Shown here one piece after another: positions 25,432 to 36,323 of a stretch of DNA of 44,774 bases. The notes beneath the pieces were generated by a model. It was not told where the DNA came from. It saw only the letters and a list, made by a program, of their open reading frames with translations, and did not search any database. Each line of letters starts with the position of its first letter. Position 1 is the stretch's first letter. This DNA comes from Alphaproteobacteria bacterium (GTDB lineage: Bacteria; Pseudomonadota; Alphaproteobacteria; Caulobacterales; Maricaulaceae): assembly GCA_016124675.1 (NCBI GenBank), contig WGNG01000018.1:1-44774 (forward strand). The letters are read 5' to 3'. The translations under genes and the position numbers were made by a program.

Positions 25432-26315
25432 GCGCGCCCCTGTCGGGCATGACCGGCTTTGGCCGGGCCGAGGCGCAAGGCGCTTACGGAACGCTCAGCG
25501 CCGAGGCGCGCTCGGTCAATGGCAAGGGGCTGGATGTCCGGCTGCGCGTGCCGGCGGGGATGGACGCGCTGGAAATTCCGCTGCGCGACATGGCGCGCGC
25601 CCGCTTCCAGCGCGGCTCGGTGACGCTGACGGTGACGCTGGCGCGCACCGGCGCCGATGCCGGCGTGCGCATCGACGCGGCGCGGCTGGAAGCCTATGCG
25701 CAGGCGGCGCGCGCGCTCAGCGACAAGGGCCTGGCCCGCCCCGCCAGCGCCGGCGAGCTGATGGCGCTCAAGGGCGTGATCCTGGCTGAAGACGCAGAAG
25801 CCCAGACCGGTGCTGATGACGCGCTTCTCGCGGCGGCGCTGACGGCGAGCGACGCGGCGTTCGCGAGGCTGCAGGAGGCGCGCGAGGCCGAAGGCGCGGC
25901 CATGGGCGTGGTGCTGACGGGGCATCTCGATGAAATCGAAGCGCTCACGCGCGAGGCGGCGGCCCTCGATGCGGCCCGGCCCGCCGCCATCAAGGCGCGC
26001 ATCGAAGCCAAGTTCGCCGAGCTTCTGTCCAATGGCCTCGATCCTGACCGCCTCGCCCAGGAAGCAGCCATGCTGGCGGTGAAGGCCGATATCCGCGAGG
26101 AGCTGGACCGGCTCGCCGCCCATACCGAGAGCGCGCGCGCCCTGATCGCAGGCGGCAGCCCGTCGGGACGCAAGCTCGATTTTCTGTCCCAGGAATTCAA
26201 TCGGGAAGCCAATACGCTGTGCTCGAAATCAGGCGATCCGGCGCTGACCCGGATCGGGCTGGCGCTCAAGGCCGCCGTCGACCGGCTGCGCGAGCAGGTC
26301 CAGAATGTGGAGTAG
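25428..26315 (+). CDS. yicC: YicC family endoribonuclease
   Basis: The 295-residue protein matches YicC throughout: it starts MSAPLSGMTGFGRAEAQG, the family's typical opening, and ends in the DUF1732 region (KLDFLSQEFNREANTLCSKS) with the C-terminal LKAAVDRLREQVQNVE. E. coli YicC has been reported to be an endoribonuclease that affects small-RNA stability; that role here is by homology. Its start codon overlaps the mltG stop (25428-25431). gmk follows after 6 bp, the usual neighbour of yicC. Confidence 0.93.
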   Translation: MSAPLSGMTGFGRAEAQGAYGTLSAEARSVNGKGLDVRLRVPAGMDALEIPLRDMARARFQRGSVTLTVTLARTGADAGVRIDAARLEAYAQAARALSDKGLARPASAGELMALKGVILAEDAEAQTGADDALLAAALTASDAAFARLQEAREAEGAAMGVVLTGHLDEIEALTREAAALDAARPAAIKARIEAKFAELLSNGLDPDRLAQEAAMLAVKADIREELDRLAAHTESARALIAGGSPSGRKLDFLSQEFNREANTLCSKSGDPALTRIGLALKAAVDRLREQVQNVE

Positions 26316-26321
26316 AGGCGC

Positions 26322-26978
26322 ATGACCGGCGATCACCTCACCGGCCCGGCCTTCCGGGGGCAAAGACGCGGGCTGATGCTGGTGCTGTCGAGCCCCTCGG
26401 GCGCGGGCAAGACCACCCTGTCCCAGCGCCTGATCGCGCAGAACCCCGACCTCGTCCTGTCCGTATCGGTCACCACCCGCGCGCCCCGGCCCGGCGAGCG
26501 CGACGGGGTGGATTATCATTTCACCAACGAGGAGGCCTTTCTCGAGCAGGCCTTCTCGGGTCAGTTCTTTGAATGGGCCAAGGTGTTTGACCATTATTAC
26601 GGCACGCCGCGCGGCCCGGTGGAGGATGCGCTGGACGATGGCCGCGACGTGGTGTTCGACATTGACTGGCAGGGCGCGCGCAAGCTGACGCAGCAGGCGC
26701 CCGACGATGTGGTGCGCATCTTCATCCTGCCGCCCTCGCTGACGCTGCTGCGCGAGCGCCTGAAAAAACGCGCCCAGGACTCAGACGAGATCATCAATGG
26801 CCGCATGGAGCGCGCCAAGTCCGAAATCGCCCACTGGAGCGAGTACGACTATGTGGTGGTCAATGACGACTTCGCCCGCGCGCTGGAAAAGCTCAACCAG
26901 ATCCTCCACGCCGAACGCCTGCGCCGCACGCGCCACCCTTGGCTCGACGGGTTTGTGGGGGAGCTGATGGAGGAGTAG
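26322..26978 (+). CDS. gmk: Guanylate kinase
   Basis: Guanylate kinase phosphorylates GMP to GDP. The 218-residue protein has the P-loop SSPSGAGKTT at 23-32, the GMP-binding segment SVTTRAPRPGERDGVDYHF and the lid region RMERAKSEIAHWSEYDYVVVNDD. About 15 residues precede the usual start (GLMLVLSSPSG), so an internal start is possible, but GAGG lies just before the ATG at 26322. It closes the fab-mltG-yicC-gmk run and is followed by a repeat-rich gap. Confidence 0.95.
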   Translation: MTGDHLTGPAFRGQRRGLMLVLSSPSGAGKTTLSQRLIAQNPDLVLSVSVTTRAPRPGERDGVDYHFTNEEAFLEQAFSGQFFEWAKVFDHYYGTPRGPVEDALDDGRDVVFDIDWQGARKLTQQAPDDVVRIFILPPSLTLLRERLKKRAQDSDEIINGRMERAKSEIAHWSEYDYVVVNDDFARALEKLNQILHAERLRRTRHPWLDGFVGELMEE

Positions 26979-27024
26979 GGGGGCTTCGGTTGGCTCCACC
27001 TGTTTGAACGAGCGGGTCGAGCCT

Positions 27025-27155
27025 CCTCTCCCCCATTTATGGGGGAGAGGGTAGGGTGAGGGGGTGGACCTTTCCGTCTCGCCTTGCGCCGCCGCGTCTT
27101 CATGGACCGCCGCACACCCCTCACCTTTATCCTCTCCCCTCAAGGAGGGGAGAGG
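27025..27155. repeat. Composite inverted repeat (REP/BIME-like), copy 2
   Basis: Two hairpins of the same family as at 83-230, here in the opposite mutual arrangement. 27025-27036 pairs with 27039-27050 (12 bp, loop TT) and 27131-27141 pairs with 27145-27155 (11 bp, loop AAG). The conserved arms GTAGGGTGAGGGG (27051-27063) and CCCCTCACCTTTAT (27117-27130) point inwards instead of outwards. Confidence 0.8.
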
Positions 27156-27226
27156 GGGCATGGACGCCGGGTCTCTTTCAGGAACAGCCATCGCCTGGCT
27201 GCGCCGATAAAAACGCATCGTTGAAG

Positions 27227-27381
27227 CCTCCCCTCCCCCTTGTGGGGAGGTTGGCTGAGCGAAGCGAAGCCGGGTGGGGGCGCCGCCGTCAGGCGGCTGC
27301 TAAAATCCTGCACCGGACGGCGCCATCACCCCACCCGAGCCGGCGCTGCGCGCCGGCCCACCCTCCCCATCAAGGGGAGGG
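27227..27381. repeat. Second repeat family (CCTCCCC / GGGGAGG type)
   Basis: A hairpin-bounded element. Its left end has CTCCCC paired with GGGGAG, followed by GAGCGAAGCGAAGCCGGGTG. Its right end has CCCTCCCC (27361-27368) paired with GGGGAGGG (27374-27381). Inner stems include GCCGCC/GGCGGC and GCCGGCGC/GCGCCGGC. The ends are rough mirror images of each other. The right-hand module recurs at 42643-42684. Confidence 0.7.
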
Positions 27382-27494
27382 AAAGGAAGTCGAGCCCTTC
27401 TACCGCTCAAACGGTTGAAATTTCAGGGGATGGGACATTGGCTTCGCAAATTCCGGGAATGCAGGGTGGGCTCAGTGGGCCATGATTTTCCGCG

Positions 27495-27647
27495 CCCCCT
27501 CACCTTTATCCTCTCCCCCATTGTCATGGGGGAGAGGGGTCTTCGACGCCGCGTTTTTGCCTTTGGGCCTGGCGACTGGCATTTCCGAGAAGACCGCAGC
27601 GTCAAAGCCCCCCCTCCCCTCCCGGAGGGAAGAGGTAAGGTGAGGGG
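27495..27647. repeat. Composite inverted repeat (REP/BIME-like), copy 3
   Basis: The left hairpin 27510-27521 / 27526-27537 (12 bp, loop TGTC) is preceded by CCCCTCACCTTTAT. The right end, TAAGGTGAGGGG (27636-27647), follows a decayed hairpin rich in CCCTCC/GGAGGG. The outward-facing arrangement is the same as copy 1. The imperfect right hairpin suggests an older copy. Confidence 0.75.
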
Positions 27648-27681
27648 TGCAGCGCCACGCTTTCCAGATGTCCGCGCCCCT

Positions 27682-29226
27682 TTACCCCCTGTCCGTCCAG
27701 ACAATCCGGTAGAGATCAAACCGCCGGTCGCGCAAATTCCTCACCGTGCCGGAGCGGCGGGCTTCGGCGAGGGAATCCATGTGCAGGTCGGCCACGGCGA
27801 TGGTTTCGACGTTTTCGCTGGCTTCGGCGGCCAGGCCGTCGCGGGCGAAGGGGAAGTCGCAAGGGGTGATGATGGCCGACTGGGCGTAGTTCACGTCCAT
27901 ATTGGCCACGCCCGGCAGATTGCCCACATTGCCCGCGGTGACGACATAGAGCTGGTTCTCGATGGCGCGGGCATGGGCGCAGTAGCGCACGCGCAAATGG
28001 CCCGGCCGGTCATCGGTGGCGTAGGGCACGAAGATGATCTTGGCGCCTTCATCGGCGAGGCGCCGGGCGAGCTCGGGAAACTCGCTGTCATAGCAGATCA
28101 GCACGCCGATGGGCCCGCAATCGGTGGGGATGGCGGCCACCGTGTCGCCGCCCTTGATATTCCACCAGAAGCGCTCGTTGGGCGTGGGATGGATTTTTTC
28201 CTGGGTGTGGATCGAGCCGTCGCGCAGGAAGACATAGGCGACGTTCTGGATATCCCCGTCCTCGGTCTCGGTGGGGTGGGAGCCGCCGATGATGTTGATA
28301 TTGTAGCGCACGGCCAGAGCGCTCATGAAATTGACAAAGCGCCTGGTGTGGCGCGTCAGCGTGGCGATGCTGTCCTCGGCGTTGAGTTTGCGCTTTTCCA
28401 GCGCCAGCAGGGGCACGGTTAACATTTCGGGGAAGACGCAGAAATCGGCGTCATATTCCGCGCAGGTGTCCACGAAGAACTCCACCGTGCGTTCAAACTC
28501 GGCCACGCTCTCCACCGCGCGGGTTTTGAGCTGCACCGCCGCCACGCGCACCGTGTTGGGCGAGGGCAGGCGGCCCGGCCCCTGGCCTTCGGCCCAGGAC
28601 GGGTTGCGCCACACCATCAGGGCGGCGTGCCCGCCCGCCTCGGCGTCTTCGGGATAATAGTTGCGCAGGACGCCCGCGGGCTCATAGCCCATGCGCATCT
28701 GGAAATTCAAAACGCCGTCGCGCAGCTCGCGCGCCTCGATGGCGGCCAGATAGGCTTCGGGCGTGTCATACAGGCGCCGCTTGCGCTTGTAGCCGGACAG
28801 GCGTCCGCCAAACACCACGCCCTTGAGGCCCCAGTCCTCGCACAGGGCGTGGCGCGCCACGTAGAGCCGCTCGCCAATGCGCAGCCGGCGCCGGGCAGGG
28901 TCCACCGCCACCTCCATGCCATAGACCCACTCGCCGTCGGGATCATGGCGCGCCGCGAAGCCGCCCCCGGTGATGCCGGCCCAGTCATGGGGCGCAAAGG
29001 CCGCCGCCTCGTCGATGACGAAGCTGGCGCACCAGCCCACCACCTCGCCATCGAACTCCACGATGAACTGGCCCTCGGGGAAGGCGGCGATCTGGCCGCG
29101 GATCATTGAGGGCGGATCGGGCGTCATGGAAGGATAGGCGCGCGCCTGCAGACCCAGGATCGCGTCCACATCTTCCAGTGTCGCGTTGCGCAGGGTCAGC
29201 TTGGCGGAGCGTTGGTTCAAGGTCAT
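27682..29226 (-). CDS. GNAT acetyltransferase / carbon-nitrogen hydrolase fusion
   Basis: The 514-residue protein joins two enzymes. Residues about 10-210 form a GNAT N-acetyltransferase domain (VYGMEVAVDPARRRLRIGERL is the acetyl-CoA-binding region). Residues about 225-514 form a nitrilase-type amidohydrolase with a full triad: E267 (FPEM), K344 (TQEKIHP) and C378 (GVLICYDSEFPE). The ATG at 29226 overlaps the stop of the upstream amidase gene by 4 bp (ATGA), so translation is coupled. Fusions of this type are known in many bacteria, but their substrate is not established. The coupling to an N-carbamoylputrescine amidase gene suggests polyamine or amide metabolism. That is inference. Confidence 0.9.
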   Translation of the reverse strand: MTLNQRSAKLTLRNATLEDVDAILGLQARAYPSMTPDPPSMIRGQIAAFPEGQFIVEFDGEVVGWCASFVIDEAAAFAPHDWAGITGGGFAARHDPDGEWVYGMEVAVDPARRRLRIGERLYVARHALCEDWGLKGVVFGGRLSGYKRKRRLYDTPEAYLAAIEARELRDGVLNFQMRMGYEPAGVLRNYYPEDAEAGGHAALMVWRNPSWAEGQGPGRLPSPNTVRVAAVQLKTRAVESVAEFERTVEFFVDTCAEYDADFCVFPEMLTVPLLALEKRKLNAEDSIATLTRHTRRFVNFMSALAVRYNINIIGGSHPTETEDGDIQNVAYVFLRDGSIHTQEKIHPTPNERFWWNIKGGDTVAAIPTDCGPIGVLICYDSEFPELARRLADEGAKIIFVPYATDDRPGHLRVRYCAHARAIENQLYVVTAGNVGNLPGVANMDVNYAQSAIITPCDFPFARDGLAAEASENVETIAVADLHMDSLAEARRSGTVRNLRDRRFDLYRIVWTDRG

Positions 29227-30068
29227 GAAAAATGGGGTCCGTACAAATCCGTCCGCCGGTCGCGGAAAAAGCCCCACGCGGCGCGGTGGGTGTCGAGGTA
29301 GCGGCGGTCGAAGCGGGCGTCGAGCACGCCGGTCTCGGTGCGGCCGAGCTCGGCTTTCACCTCGCCGGTATGGTCGCAGATGAAGCTGGTGCCGTAGAAG
29401 ACCTGGCCGCTTTCGTCGCCGATGCGGTTGGCCGCGCCCACGGGGATGACATTGCACACGGCGTGTCCCTGCATGGCCCGGCGCCAGCGCGCGGCGGTGT
29501 CGAGACTGCCGTCATGGGGCTCCGACCCGATGGCGGTGGGGTAGAGCAGAACTTCCGCGCCCATCAGCGTCATGGCGCGCGCGCATTCGGGGAACCACTG
29601 GTCCCAGCAAATGCCCACGCCCACGCGGCCAAAGGCGGTATCCCAGACCCTGAAGCCGGTATCGCCGGGGCGGAAGTAATACTTCTCCTGATAGCCCGGC
29701 CCGTCGGGGATATGGCTCTTGCGGTAGACGCCCAGCGCCTTGCCACCCGCGTCCAGCATCACCAGTGAATTGTAATAGCGCGGCCCCTCGCGCTCGAAGA
29801 TGGAGACCGGGATGGCGACGTTGAGCTCGGCGGCAAGCTGTTGCATGGCGGTGACGCACGGATGCTCCATGGCCGGATACGCATGGGCGAACCAGCGCTC
29901 TTCCTGGCTGGTGCAGAAATAATGGGTCTGGAACAGCTCGGGCGGCAGGATGACCTGCGCGCCGCGCCCGGCGGCCTCGCGCACGAGGTCCGTGATGGTT
30001 TTGATGTTCTCGTCCATGTCGAGGCTGAAGGCGCTTTGCAGGACGGCGATGTGAATCGTGTCGCTCAT
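29223..30068 (-). CDS. aguB: N-carbamoylputrescine amidase
   Basis: This enzyme hydrolyses N-carbamoylputrescine to putrescine, CO2 and ammonia, the last step of the agmatine route to polyamines. The 281-residue nitrilase-family protein has E44 (LPPELFQ), K117 (YRKSHIPDG) and C154 (GICWDQWFPE). The stretches QTHYFC and AANRIG agree with AguB over other family members. The start at 30068 matches the family opening (MSDTIHIAVLQ); the ribosome-binding site is weak. No agmatine deiminase gene (aguA) is in the window, so that step must be encoded elsewhere. Confidence 0.85.
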   Translation of the reverse strand: MSDTIHIAVLQSAFSLDMDENIKTITDLVREAAGRGAQVILPPELFQTHYFCTSQEERWFAHAYPAMEHPCVTAMQQLAAELNVAIPVSIFEREGPRYYNSLVMLDAGGKALGVYRKSHIPDGPGYQEKYYFRPGDTGFRVWDTAFGRVGVGICWDQWFPECARAMTLMGAEVLLYPTAIGSEPHDGSLDTAARWRRAMQGHAVCNVIPVGAANRIGDESGQVFYGTSFICDHTGEVKAELGRTETGVLDARFDRRYLDTHRAAWGFFRDRRTDLYGPHFS

Positions 30069-30196
30069 GGGGGCAGGATCCCTTCTGGAGAGATGGGTCA
30101 GGCGCACGCGGGGCGGCCCGTTTTGAAAGCGCGCACGCCTAGCACGCGCTCGCCCCGGGGTCATCCCGGGCGGCCCACACTGAGGGGCGGCCGGGG

Positions 30197-30790
30197 TCAG
30201 CCGCGATGACGCACGAAGCGCACGGGCTGGGCGGCGAGCAGCCTGTTGTCCGGGTCGAGGCGGGCGGCCTCCACATAGGCGTCATACGCGTCGTCGTAAC
30301 GGCCCGCGCGCTCCAGCGCGATGGCGATGTTGAAGCTCGCCAGCGCCGGCTCGGCGCCGCGGTCCCGCGCTTCAAGCGCCGCCGCGATCGCCGCATCATA
30401 GGCGCCGGCGCGGATGCGCGCCGCCGACAGGCTGAGCCAGGCTTCGGGCAAGCCGGAATCCTGGCGCACGGCGTCTTCCAGATCATTGCGCGCCGCTGTC
30501 ACATCATTGCGCTTGAGCGCGATGACGCCGCGATTGGTCAGGGCGCGGGCGCGGTCGGCGGCGCTGAGGCCGCCGTCGCGCAGCACCAGATCGCAGGCGC
30601 CCAGGGCGCGCGGGGACGGATCGGCGCCGCGCGCGGCCGATTCGCACTCGGCCCGGGCGGTGTCGAGGACCGGATCGCTGCGGCCCGGCGCCTGACCCGA
30701 GGCAGCGGACACGAGCGCTGCGGCGGCGAAGGCTGCGCAAGCCAGCCCTGCAGCTGTGCGCTTGAAGCTCGTCCGGGGTGATGCGACCAT
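30197..30790 (-). CDS. Exported TPR protein
   Basis: The 197-residue product begins with a basic stretch and a hydrophobic signal segment (about 13-32, ending SAASGQA), so it is probably periplasmic. The rest holds about three tetratricopeptide repeats (ALTNRGVIALKRNDVTAARN; AWLSLSAARIRAGAYDAAIA; ASFNIAIALERAGRYDDAYD), which usually mediate protein contacts. The start at 30790 has GAGGA about 9 nt upstream. It is 129 bp from aguB on the same strand and divergent from the oxidase genes. The partner is unknown. Confidence 0.8.
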   Translation of the reverse strand: MVASPRTSFKRTAAGLACAAFAAAALVSAASGQAPGRSDPVLDTARAECESAARGADPSPRALGACDLVLRDGGLSAADRARALTNRGVIALKRNDVTAARNDLEDAVRQDSGLPEAWLSLSAARIRAGAYDAAIAAALEARDRGAEPALASFNIAIALERAGRYDDAYDAYVEAARLDPDNRLLAAQPVRFVRHRG

Positions 30791-30928
30791 GGCGTGATCC
30801 TCATGCATGCCTGACTGCAGGCCTGCGCACACGCTAGCAAACCTGAGCGGCTGCGGCCAGCGCAACGCCCGGCGCCGGGGGCTGAAAAAACCTCAAGCGT
30901 TGCGACAAAAAGGCGCTTATACCGCCCC

Positions 30929-30957
30929 TGACAGCCTGGCCGAGGCGGCGTATATGT
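30929..30957 (+). promoter_or_regulatory. Probable promoter of the cytochrome oxidase operon
   Basis: CTGACA (30929-30934, 5 of 6 to the -35 consensus) and TATATG (30952-30957, 4 of 6 to -10) are separated by 17 bp. The predicted leader to ctaC is about 60 nt. The 233-bp gap between the TPR gene and ctaC contains nothing else recognised. Confidence 0.5.
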
Positions 30958-31023
30958 CGTCCGGCTGATGTCGGGCCCGGATTCCGGGTTGTCCGTCAAA
31001 CCGTTCAAATCCCTGGGGGAACC

Positions 31024-33521
<2,498 letters not shown>

Positions 33522-33548
33522 GCCAAGGGCCCGATTGGAACGCTTCCC

Positions 33549-34583
33549 GTGACGACAACACCGTCGATACGCCTCAATCAGGGCGGCGCTGCTGATGCAG
33601 CGCCGCCAGCAGCCTCAACGGACCCCGCAGCCAGCGCTGCGCCGGCCGGGTCGGGCGTGGGTGATTACATTGCGCTGATGAAACCGCGCGTCATGACTCT
33701 GGTGGTGTTCACAGGGCTCGCCGGCCTTGTCGCCGCGCCGGTGGCCATGAACCCGCTGTCAGCGGCCATCGCGATTTTGTGCATCGCCGTGGGCGCGGGC
33801 GCGGCGGGCGCGTTCAACATGGCCTATGACGCCGATATCGACGCGGTGATGAAGCGCACGCGCCGCCGTCCGGTGCCCACGGGCCGTGTGCCGCGGTCTG
33901 AAGCCTATACCTTCGCCGGGGTGATGAGCCTGGCCTCGGTCCTGCTGATGGGCATGGCGACCAATTACGTGGCGGCGGGCCTGCTGGCCTTCTCCATCGC
34001 GTTTTATTGCTTCGTCTACACAATGTGGCTCAAGCGCCTGACGCCGCAGAACATCGTCATCGGCGGCGCCGCGGGCGCCTTCCCGCCGGTGATCGGCTGG
34101 GCGGCGGCGACGGGGTCGGTCAGCGTCGATGCCTTGATCCTGTTCGCCATCATCTTCCTGTGGACGCCGCCCCATTCCTGGGCGCTGGCGCTCTACAAGT
34201 CCGGCGATTACGCGGCGGCGGGCGTGCCAATGATGCCGGTGGCGCGCGGCGCCAAATCGACCCGCATCCAGATCCTCCTGTATACCGCGCTCTATCTCGC
34301 CGCGACGGCCGGTCCGCTGGTGACTGGGCTGGGCGGCTGGATGTACGCCATCGCAGCGGGTCTTGGCGGGGCGCTGTTCGCGCTGCTGGCGCTGCGGGTG
34401 CATGCGTCACGCGCAGGCGACACGCCCGGCGCCGAGGACGAGCTCTACGCCGTGCGCGCGGGCGACAAGTCGGCGCGTGATCTGTTCGCCTATTCCATCG
34501 CCCACCTGTCTGTGCTGTTCGCCGCGCTTCTGGTCGAGCATGGCGCAGGCGCGTACTGGCCGCTGACGGGCGGGGCGGGGTAG
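33549..34583 (+). CDS. ctaB: Protohaem IX farnesyltransferase (haem O synthase)
   Basis: CtaB attaches a farnesyl group to haem b, the first step to the haem a of the oxidase. The 344-residue UbiA-type membrane protein has the prenyl-diphosphate motif YDADIDAVMKRTRRRP at 93-108 and about nine helices, with the second polar loop LWTPPHSWALALYKSGDYA. The start is a GTG at 33549; the N-terminal 35 residues are Ala/Pro-rich and variable in the family. The only ATG upstream of the first helix is at M44, which looks too late. It lies 27 bp after ctaD. Confidence 0.94.
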   Translation: MTTTPSIRLNQGGAADAAPPAASTDPAASAAPAGSGVGDYIALMKPRVMTLVVFTGLAGLVAAPVAMNPLSAAIAILCIAVGAGAAGAFNMAYDADIDAVMKRTRRRPVPTGRVPRSEAYTFAGVMSLASVLLMGMATNYVAAGLLAFSIAFYCFVYTMWLKRLTPQNIVIGGAAGAFPPVIGWAAATGSVSVDALILFAIIFLWTPPHSWALALYKSGDYAAAGVPMMPVARGAKSTRIQILLYTALYLAATAGPLVTGLGGWMYAIAAGLGGALFALLALRVHASRAGDTPGAEDELYAVRAGDKSARDLFAYSIAHLSVLFAALLVEHGAGAYWPLTGGAG

Positions 34584-34587
34584 CGCC

Positions 34588-34758
34588 ATGAATCAGGACG
34601 AGTTCAAACCCACGGTAAAGCTGACGCCCGAGCAGGAAACCGCGCGCAACAAGCGCAATGGCGCCATTGCATTCGGTCTGGTGGCGTTCGTGGTGCTGAT
34701 CTTTCTGACCACGGTCGTGCAGATGACGTCCAACTGGAATGCGGGAGTGACGGGATGA
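34588..34758 (+). CDS. Small membrane protein of the oxidase locus (CoxF/CtaF-like)
   Basis: This 56-residue protein has a charged N-terminus (MNQDEFKPTVKLTPEQETAR) and one membrane helix (about 25-45), ending NWNAGVTG. It lies between ctaB and ctaG, starts 4 bp after the ctaB stop, and its stop overlaps the ctaG start by 4 bp (ATGA). A short single-helix gene at this place is common in alphaproteobacterial oxidase loci and is thought to help assembly. The role is inferred from position, size and topology. Confidence 0.8.
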   Translation: MNQDEFKPTVKLTPEQETARNKRNGAIAFGLVAFVVLIFLTTVVQMTSNWNAGVTG

Positions 34759-35333
34759 ATATCGCCGCCTGGTTCAAGGGACTTCAGCGCGATACGCGCG
34801 TTGTGGTGATCTGTGCGTCGGTGGCCGCGGGCATGGTGGGCATGGCCTACGCCGCAGTGCCGATCTATGACCTGTTCTGCCGCGTCACGGGCTATGGCGG
34901 CACGACGCAGGTCGCGCAATATGATCCCGGCATGATCATCGACCGTGAGGTGATTGTGCGCTTTGATGCGTCGCTGGCGCGCGGCGTGCCGCTGGAGTTC
35001 GCGCCGCTGCAGCCCTCCATGCGCGTGCGCCTGGGCGAGACGGCGCTGGCGTTTTACCGCGTCACCAACACCTCGTCCCAGCCGGTGACGGGCGTGGCCA
35101 GCTATAATGTCGCGCCGTTCAAGACCGGCAGCTATTTCGCCAAGCTTGAATGCTTCTGCTTCACCGAGCAGACGATCGCGCCGGGCGAAACCATGGACAT
35201 GCCGGTGATCTTCTTTGTTGATCCGAACATGGATCAGGATCGACAGCTCGACGAGGTGCAGACGATCACCCTGTCCTATACCTTCTTCAGCGCGGGCGAC
35301 TCGCGCGCCCTGGAGGTGGCCGGCGCGTCCTGA
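34755..35333 (+). CDS. ctaG: Cytochrome oxidase copper chaperone CtaG (Cox11)
   Basis: CtaG delivers copper to the CuB site of subunit I. The 192-residue protein has one N-terminal membrane helix (about 15-35) and a periplasmic immunoglobulin-like domain. The copper-binding motif CFCF is present (C133 and C135, within [10 protein letters not shown]), and C42 near the membrane (YDLFCRVTG) is the third conserved Cys. The C-terminus with LSYTFF is typical. Translation is coupled to the small gene upstream. Confidence 0.96.
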   Translation: MNIAAWFKGLQRDTRVVVICASVAAGMVGMAYAAVPIYDLFCRVTGYGGTTQVAQYDPGMIIDREVIVRFDASLARGVPLEFAPLQPSMRVRLGETALAFYRVTNTSSQPVTGVASYNVAPFKTGSYFAKLECFCFTEQTIAPGETMDMPVIFFVDPNMDQDRQLDEVQTITLSYTFFSAGDSRALEVAGAS

Positions 35334-35354
35334 GTTTCGGGCGCAGGCAAGCGA

Positions 35355-35383
35355 TTGAAGACCGGCATGGCCGGGGCTATACA
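35355..35383 (+). promoter_or_regulatory. Possible internal promoter for ctaE
   Basis: TTGAAG (35355-35360) and TATACA (35378-35383) are 17 bp apart, each 4 of 6 to consensus. The second is part of GCTATACAC, which also resembles the Caulobacter-type -10. It lies in the only sizeable gap (98 bp) of the oxidase locus, about 50 bp before ctaE. Confidence 0.4.
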
Positions 35384-35431
35384 CCGCGCGCAAAGCGCGT
35401 TGCGTGTGCAACAGACTGTTTGGAGATGAGC

Positions 35432-36310
35432 ATGGCCGGCGCGGGCGTCAAACACGACTATCACCTGGTGGATCCGAGCCCGTGGCCCTTCGTGGGCTCG
35501 CTGGGCGCGTTTGTCTTGGCCATCGGCTTTGTCGTCCTCACCAAGGGCCTTGTCATGGACGAGGCCAGCTGGGCGCACTTCTTCCTGGGCCAGGGCCAGC
35601 CCTGGTTTCTGGTGGTGGGCTTCCTGATCGTGGGCTGGACCATGGTCGGCTGGTGGGGCGATGTCATCAAGGAATCGCGCCAGGGCGACCACACGCCGGT
35701 GGTCGATCTGGGCCTGCGCTACGGCATGATCCTGTTCATCGTGTCCGAGGTGATGTTCTTCGCCGCCTGGTTCTGGGTGTTCTTCGAGCTGGCCCTGTTC
35801 CATGATGTGCGGGCCGGCGCCAGCTGGGACGGCGCGCCGATCGGCGCGGACTTCACAGGCTGGGAAAGCTGGCCGCCCCCGGGCGTGGAGACGTTTGATC
35901 CCTTCCACCTGCCCCTGATCAACACGCTGATCCTCTTGCTGTCGGGCACTACGGTCACCTGGGCGCACCATGCGCTGCAGCACGGCGACCGCAAGGGCGC
36001 CAGGCTGGGCCTCATGCTGACCGTGGGTCTGGGCCTGCTGTTCACCTGCGTGCAGGTGTACGAGTACACCCACGCCTATTTCGACTTCTCGGGCAATCTC
36101 TACGGCGCGACCTTCTTCATGGCCACGGGCTTCCATGGCGCCCACGTGATCATCGGGACGATCTTCCTGGCGGTGTGCCTGATGCGCCTGATGGCCGGTC
36201 AGTTCACGGCGCAGAAGCATTTCGGCTTCGAGGCGGCGGCCTGGTACTGGCACTTCGTCGACGTGGTCTGGCTGTTCCTGTTCGTGTTCATCTACGTCGC
36301 CTATCAATAG
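35432..36310 (+). CDS. ctaE: Cytochrome c oxidase subunit III
   Basis: Subunit III stabilises the oxidase core. The 292-residue protein has seven predicted membrane helices, the conserved WWGDVIKES and the motif [16 protein letters not shown] with the buried Glu. The closing [17 protein letters not shown] is typical. The ATG at 35432 is chosen because GGAG lies 6 nt upstream; an ATG at 35426 and a TTG at 35420 overlap that site. DUF983 and SURF1 genes follow closely. Confidence 0.97.
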   Translation: MAGAGVKHDYHLVDPSPWPFVGSLGAFVLAIGFVVLTKGLVMDEASWAHFFLGQGQPWFLVVGFLIVGWTMVGWWGDVIKESRQGDHTPVVDLGLRYGMILFIVSEVMFFAAWFWVFFELALFHDVRAGASWDGAPIGADFTGWESWPPPGVETFDPFHLPLINTLILLLSGTTVTWAHHALQHGDRKGARLGLMLTVGLGLLFTCVQVYEYTHAYFDFSGNLYGATFFMATGFHGAHVIIGTIFLAVCLMRLMAGQFTAQKHFGFEAAAWYWHFVDVVWLFLFVFIYVAYQ

Positions 36311-36323
36311 GCCCTCATCGCCC

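Larger units (their letters stand above)
26979..27681. other. Gene-free gap filled with hairpin repeats
   Basis: Three repeat clusters fill this 703-bp gap between the convergent genes gmk and the GNAT/nitrilase fusion: 27025-27155, 27227-27381 and 27495-27647. No gene-like frame, RNA gene or promoter was recognised. The hairpins could end transcription from both sides. Confidence 0.7.

Noticed and set aside
24379-26978. A linked novel system in mltG-yicC-gmk
   Set aside because: This is a known conserved housekeeping arrangement in many bacteria, with ordinary lengths and intact motifs.
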